Shown here piece by piece: positions 59,566-62,901 of a stretch of 62,901 nt of DNA. The notes below the pieces were generated by a model, which was given only the letters and a program-made list of their open reading frames with translations, made no database searches and was not told the origin of the DNA. Numbering within the stretch: position 1 is the stretch's first letter; every line of letters begins with the position of its first letter. Where the stretch lies: NCBI RefSeq assembly GCF_001517975.1, contig NZ_KQ950189.1, positions 13,232 to 76,132 of the forward strand. The letters are read 5' to 3'. The stretch is from Thermobifida cellulosilytica TB100 (GTDB taxonomy: Bacteria; Actinomycetota; Actinomycetes; Streptosporangiales; Streptosporangiaceae). Position numbers and translations under genes: made by a program.

Positions 59566-60795
59566 TCAGGCCACCTCGGTGCCCTCGAGGGCGCCCGACC
59601 GCTCCGCCCGCAGCGCGGTCAGCGCGGTGGCGGCCATGAGCTGCACCCCCACGCCGATGGCGGCCTCGTCCACGTCGAAGGTGCCGCGGTGCAGGTCGAG
59701 CATGGGGCGGTCGGAGCCAGCCCAGTGCGTGCCCAGCCGGGCGTAGGCGCCCGGGGTGCTCTCCAGGTACCAGGCGAAGTCCTCGCCGCCCAGGCTCTGC
59801 GCGGTGGACACCACCGCCTGCGGCCCCAGCACCCGGGTGCAGGCGTCGCGGAGGATCTCCACGCTGCTCGGCTCGTTCACGGTGGGCGGCACGCCCCGCC
59901 GGTAGTCCAGTTCGACCCGCACCCCGTAGGCGGCGGTGACCGACTCCAGCAGCTCCTTGACCAGGTCGGGGGCGGCGTGCCAGGCCGCGTCGTCCAGGCA
60001 GCGCACCGTTCCCGCCACGACCCCGTCGTCGGGGATGGCGTTGGGCGCCGACCCCGCGCTGATGCGGCCCCACACCAGGCTGAGCCCGGCACGCGGGTCC
60101 ACCCGCCGCGACAGCGCGGCGGGCAGTTCGGTGACGATCTTGCCCAGGGCGTAGACCAGGTCGGCGGTCAGGTGCGGCCGGGCGGTGTGGCCTCCCGGCC
60201 CCGACAGGCGCACCAGCACCTGGTCGCAGGCCGCGGTGATCGGCCCGGGCCGCAGCCCCACCTGGCCCACGGGCAGCCGCGGGTCGCAGTGCAGCGCGAA
60301 GATCCGGTCCACGCCCTCCAGGCCGCCCGCGTTGATCACCTCGCGGGCGCCTCCCGGGAGCTCCTCGGCCGGTTGGAAGACCAGGCGGACCCGGCCGGGC
60401 AGCGCGCCGGCCCGCTCCTGCTGCGCCAGGAACAGGCCGGCGGCCAGCACGACCGTGGTGTGCACGTCGTGGCCGCAGGCGTGGGCGGCCCCCGGCACGG
60501 TGGAACGGTAGGGGACGTCCTTCTCGTCGTTGAGGGGCAGGGCGTCGATGTCGGCGCGCAGCGCCACGGTGGGACCGCTGTCCGCGCCGATGTCACAGAT
60601 CAGCCCGGTTCCCTGGGGCAGACGCAGCGGTTTGAGGCCGGCTTCGGTGAGCCGCTCCTCGATCCGCTGCGTCGTCCGGTGCTCGGCGAAGGCGAGTTCG
60701 GGGTGCCGGTGAAGGTCCCGGCGGAACTCGACGAACTCCCGTTCCCGGCGCGCCAGGAACACGGCCAACTGCTCCCGCAGGTCACGCCCCTGCAT
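59566..60795 (-). CDS. M20 family amidohydrolase (M20D, aminoacylase/IAA-hydrolase type)
   Basis: 409-residue dizinc amidohydrolase that cleaves N-acyl amino acids or related amides. [18 protein letters not shown] (25-40), metal motif H105-A-C107-G-H109-D-V-H112, catalytic Glu in [11 protein letters not shown] (E144/E145), [18 protein letters not shown] (dimerisation domain) and [11 protein letters not shown] (metal-bridging region). It has no signal peptide, so it is cytoplasmic. The ATG at 60795 lies inside the 3' end of the GCS2 gene (14-base overlap); an ATG five codons upstream is the alternative. The close coupling suggests that it hydrolyses or remodels a product of that ligase. Confidence 0.9.
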   Translation of the reverse strand: MQGRDLREQLAVFLARREREFVEFRRDLHRHPELAFAEHRTTQRIEERLTEAGLKPLRLPQGTGLICDIGADSGPTVALRADIDALPLNDEKDVPYRSTVPGAAHACGHDVHTTVVLAAGLFLAQQERAGALPGRVRLVFQPAEELPGGAREVINAGGLEGVDRIFALHCDPRLPVGQVGLRPGPITAACDQVLVRLSGPGGHTARPHLTADLVYALGKIVTELPAALSRRVDPRAGLSLVWGRISAGSAPNAIPDDGVVAGTVRCLDDAAWHAAPDLVKELLESVTAAYGVRVELDYRRGVPPTVNEPSSVEILRDACTRVLGPQAVVSTAQSLGGEDFAWYLESTPGAYARLGTHWAGSDRPMLDLHRGTFDVDEAAIGVGVQLMAATALTALRAERSGALEGTEVA

Positions 60796-61981
60796 GCGAG
60801 GGACCCCCATTTCTTGACGGATCTGTTCGACCGTGGTCCGCCATGCCCGCGGGCACTCCGGCCCGGAACTCCTCGGCGAGGGCGTCGACCACGTCGGTGA
60901 GTGTGCCTCCCTGCTTGATGATGGCCCGCTGCCGCTCGTAGGAGGCGCCGTGGTTGAGGATCTCGGCGACGACGTCGAGGTCCTCGGCACAGCCCAGGCG
61001 CTCGGCCACCGGCCTCAGTTCATGCAGCAGTTCGTACAGGTCGTCGCGCAGGGAGACGGTGCTCCCGCGCTCGTCGGTGATGATACGGGCGTCCAACCCG
61101 TAGCGGGTGGCACGCCACTTGTTGTCGTTGACCACCCAGGTCGACGGGCTGGGCAGCCGGTAGCCCCGGTCCAGTTGCTGCTCGAACAGTTGCACCAGGC
61201 TCTGCGACAGCGCCGCCGCCATGCCGACCTCGCGCACCGTGGGAATGCCGTCGAACATCCGGATCTCGACCGTGCCGAACTCCGGGTGCGGACGGATGTC
61301 CCACCACACCTCCTTGATGCTGGAGATGGTGCCCGCGCGCAGCAGGGTGTCCATGTACTCCTCGAAGGCCCCCCAGTGCGCCAGGCGCGGCGGCGGACCG
61401 GCCGTGGGCAGCGCACCGAAGACGACGGAGCGGCTGGAGGCCAGGCCGGTGTCGTGCCCGCTCCAGAAGGGGCTGGAGGCGGTCAGCGCGAGGAAGTGCG
61501 GCAGGTAGCGGGAGAGCGCGTTGACGATCGGGACGACCTTGTCCTGGTCGGTCACGCCGACGTGGACGTGGACGCCGAAGGTGAGGATGCGCCGCGCCAG
61601 CCACTGCAACTGCTCGACCAGTTCGCCGTAGCGCTGCCCCGGGGCCATCGTCTGGTCGCGCCAGTCGTCCATCGGGTGGGTGCCCGCACAGGCCAGGGCG
61701 ATCGCGCGGCGGTCCGCGGCCTGGGCGAGCCGGGCGATGGTGGCGGAGAGGTCCTCCCGGACCTCCTCCACGGTCTCGCAGATGCCGGTGACCACCTCGA
61801 TCGTGCTCTGCATGAGCTCGTGCCGCAGCGGGGGGTTGCTCTCCGTGCGGCTCAGGTCGGGCAGTTCCCCGAGCAGTTGCTCGGCCTCCTGGCGCAGGTG
61901 CCCGCTGCCCCGGTCCACCAGTTGCAGTTCCCACTCCACCCCGAGGGTGGCTCTCTTCGAGGGGTTGAATTCGATGGTCAT
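60782..61981 (-). CDS. GCS2-type carboxylate-amine ligase (YbdK-like glutamate-cysteine ligase family)
   Basis: 399-residue glutamate-cysteine ligase-related enzyme. Members join a glutamate gamma-carboxyl to an amine (for example EgtA, YbdK); the true substrate here is unknown. MTIEFNPSKRATLGVEWELQLVD is the characteristic start, then GTHPMDDWRDQ, GVHVHVGVTDQDK, SSPFWSGHDTGLASSR, VEIRMFDGIPTVREVG (ATP/Mg site) and NKWRATRYGLDARI. Length is typical (~370-400). ATG at 61981 with GGAGGG six bases upstream. It runs straight into the M20 amidohydrolase gene with overlapping ends. Confidence 0.92.
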   Translation of the reverse strand: MTIEFNPSKRATLGVEWELQLVDRGSGHLRQEAEQLLGELPDLSRTESNPPLRHELMQSTIEVVTGICETVEEVREDLSATIARLAQAADRRAIALACAGTHPMDDWRDQTMAPGQRYGELVEQLQWLARRILTFGVHVHVGVTDQDKVVPIVNALSRYLPHFLALTASSPFWSGHDTGLASSRSVVFGALPTAGPPPRLAHWGAFEEYMDTLLRAGTISSIKEVWWDIRPHPEFGTVEIRMFDGIPTVREVGMAAALSQSLVQLFEQQLDRGYRLPSPSTWVVNDNKWRATRYGLDARIITDERGSTVSLRDDLYELLHELRPVAERLGCAEDLDVVAEILNHGASYERQRAIIKQGGTLTDVVDALAEEFRAGVPAGMADHGRTDPSRNGGPSHAGA

Positions 61982-62589
61982 GTCCGCCCTCCGCGCTGCT
62001 CGGCCGGGAACCGCTTCGGCCGCGCGGCACACCGGGCGTCGCCGCCGACACCGTGGGTACGCCGCATAGCCGTTCCGCTCCCTGTTGATCTCCGACGCGC
62101 GTGGCCGACCGCAGGACACCGGATCGCGGAACCGACGGAACACCGATCCGTTCCGTCAGGAGACGTACAGATCCCACCGGACCCGCGAAGAGGCGGCGAA
62201 GTGTGTTCTCGCACCGTGCCGCCCCGCCGTCTCGGGGTGCCGTCTCCGGTCCGTTCCGGTCGGGACGCGGCCCTCGGGGACGGCGCTCGGGTGCGGCCGG
62301 TGGGTCCCGGACTCCGCAACACGTCGCCAGGCACCACGCTACCGAAAGAACACGGAAACTGCCCCGAAGTGACAAACACGTAATGCCTCCGTCACACTCC
62401 AGTGGAGTTCCGCCACACGCGTCATTCGGATTCCCTACCCACCAGATGGGCATCTCCCCCGCACCGGGCGCCTCCCCCGCACGCCCCTACAGTGGGACAG
62501 GCGCTTCTTTGTCCCCTGTGGTCTGCAATGACCTGCGTTTTCGTCGTCTGCGGCGCCGCCCGTCGAATTTTCCCGAAAGGAGGGGCATC
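61982..62589. other. Intergenic region between divergent GCS2 and galactokinase-like genes
   Basis: 608 bases with no supported gene. An 8-bp inverted repeat (gacggaac at 62134-62141, gttccgtc at 62150-62157, spacer 8) lies about 155 bases upstream of the GCS2 start and could be an operator. I see no strong promoter. Confidence 0.45.
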
Positions 62590-62901
62590 GTGAGACTGTT
62601 CGGGTCCGGCCGGAAGGAGCCCCCGGTGGACGACGGCGCCGTCGCGGCGTCGCGGGCCGCGGAGCGGGCCGAGGAGGCGTTCCGCTCCGTCCACGGCTGC
62701 GCCCCGGCCGGGGTGTGGTGGGCCCCCGCGACCGTCCCGCTGCTCGGCGACCACTTCGGCGCCGCCGACGCGCGGGTGCTGTCGGCGGCCCTGCCGTGGG
62801 GGACGGCGGTCGCGCTCGCCCCCGCGGACGGGGACGCCGTGGAGGTCCGCTCCGCCCGCGCCCCCTCCCGCGCCGTCCGCCTCACCGCGCGGCGACCACC
62901 G
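62590..62901 (+). CDS. Galactokinase-like GHMP kinase, partial (3' end outside window)
   Basis: First 104 residues only; the reading frame is open at the window edge. It starts GTG with GAAAGGAGG six bases or so upstream. AAERAEEAFRSVHGCAPAGVWWAP is the galactokinase N-terminus. Where galactokinases carry the G-R-V-N-L-I-G-E-H-T-D-Y signature, this protein has ATVPLLGDHFGA, position by position, keeping G-x-H but losing the Arg, Asn and Asp that hold galactose. The following LSAALPWGTAVALAPADGDAVEVRS keeps the usual hydrophobic pattern. So it is probably a divergent GHMP protein whose substrate may not be galactose. The remainder of the kinase (P-loop region) is outside the window. Confidence 0.7.
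   Translation, partial: MRLFGSGRKEPPVDDGAVAASRAAERAEEAFRSVHGCAPAGVWWAPATVPLLGDHFGAADARVLSAALPWGTAVALAPADGDAVEVRSARAPSRAVRLTARRPP

Noticed and set aside
62527-62540. ATGACCTGCGTTTT also begins the response regulator gene at 42066
   Set aside because: The match is only 14 bases, the flanks differ, and the frame at 62527 ends after about 20 codons; coincidence.
1-62901. tRNA, rRNA, transposase, integrase or attachment sites
   Set aside because: I looked for them on both strands and saw none; base composition is even apart from a few AT-rich intergenic patches.

Overview
The window is very GC-rich and carries markers of an actinobacterium: WhiB, a fused FbiC and the rest of a coenzyme F420 set, an acyl-CoA carboxylase with an epsilon subunit, LpdA, LCP wall-polymer ligases, many GTG/TTG starts and repeated leaderless promoters. 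The gene set looks to me like a Nocardiopsis/Thermobifida-type organism (Streptosporangiales), but I cannot fix the genus from sequence alone. I found no rRNA, tRNA, CRISPR array, insertion sequence or phage gene. This is a chromosomal backbone region.

Layout. 1-4.1 kb: a partial glycosyltransferase, whiB, and a membrane protein with a repetitive Gln/Tyr/Gly tail. 4.3-9.3 kb: F420 genes cofD(fbiA)-fbiB, with fbiC convergent to them. 9.4-38.3 kb: a large cell-surface glycopolymer region. It holds about seven glycosyltransferase genes (one a double-domain fusion), a GT-C-like membrane enzyme, a flippase-like membrane protein, two LCP ligases, two nucleotide-sugar dehydrogenases and a Wzm/Wzt (TagGH) ABC exporter. 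It also holds a polyol-phosphate module: a G1P-dehydrogenase-like enzyme, two cytidylyltransferases, an intact CDP-alcohol phosphatidyltransferase, an apparently inactive homologue of it, a GtrA-unrelated membrane partner and a GDPD phosphodiesterase. 38.3-44 kb: a CoA-binding protein, a decayed Uma2 gene, purE-purK, GtrA, and an OmpR-type two-component system. 44-53.5 kb: an MBL hydrolase, a class III adenylate cyclase, and a carboxylation island (birA, ppc, acyl-CoA carboxylase beta, epsilon and alpha). 53.6-62.9 kb: a frameshifted CHCC-domain gene beside a secreted or membrane CHCC protein, lpdA, a gamma-glutamylcyclotransferase-like gene, a small PH-domain-like protein, adenosine deaminase, an M20 amidohydrolase coupled to a GCS2 ligase, and the start of a galactokinase-like gene.

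How the genes fit together. The central region reads as one route for building and exporting an anionic wall polymer. Dehydrogenases make uronic-acid sugars, cytidylyltransferases activate polyol phosphates, glycosyltransferases and the CDP-alcohol transferase assemble lipid-linked chains, the ABC pair exports them, and LCP proteins attach them to peptidoglycan. The carboxylation island gathers bicarbonate-using enzymes with the ligase that biotinylates one of them.

Most striking extra signals. (1) Between two convergent genes, 57797-57815 is a near-consensus DtxR/IdeR iron box on top of a minus-strand -35/-10 promoter. It faces a strong hairpin-plus-U-tract terminator about 290 bases away with no convincing gene between, so it may be an iron-responsive small RNA. 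(2) The G1P-dehydrogenase/cytidylyltransferase/CDP-alcohol module is a candidate for an unusual polyol-phosphate polymer or lipid. (3) The repeat-rich tail at 2712-4142 resembles prion-like low-complexity domains. (4) The galactokinase-like protein at the right edge lacks the sugar-binding signature. (5) Many genes share a TANNNT box 6-8 bases before an ATG/GTG with no ribosome binding site.
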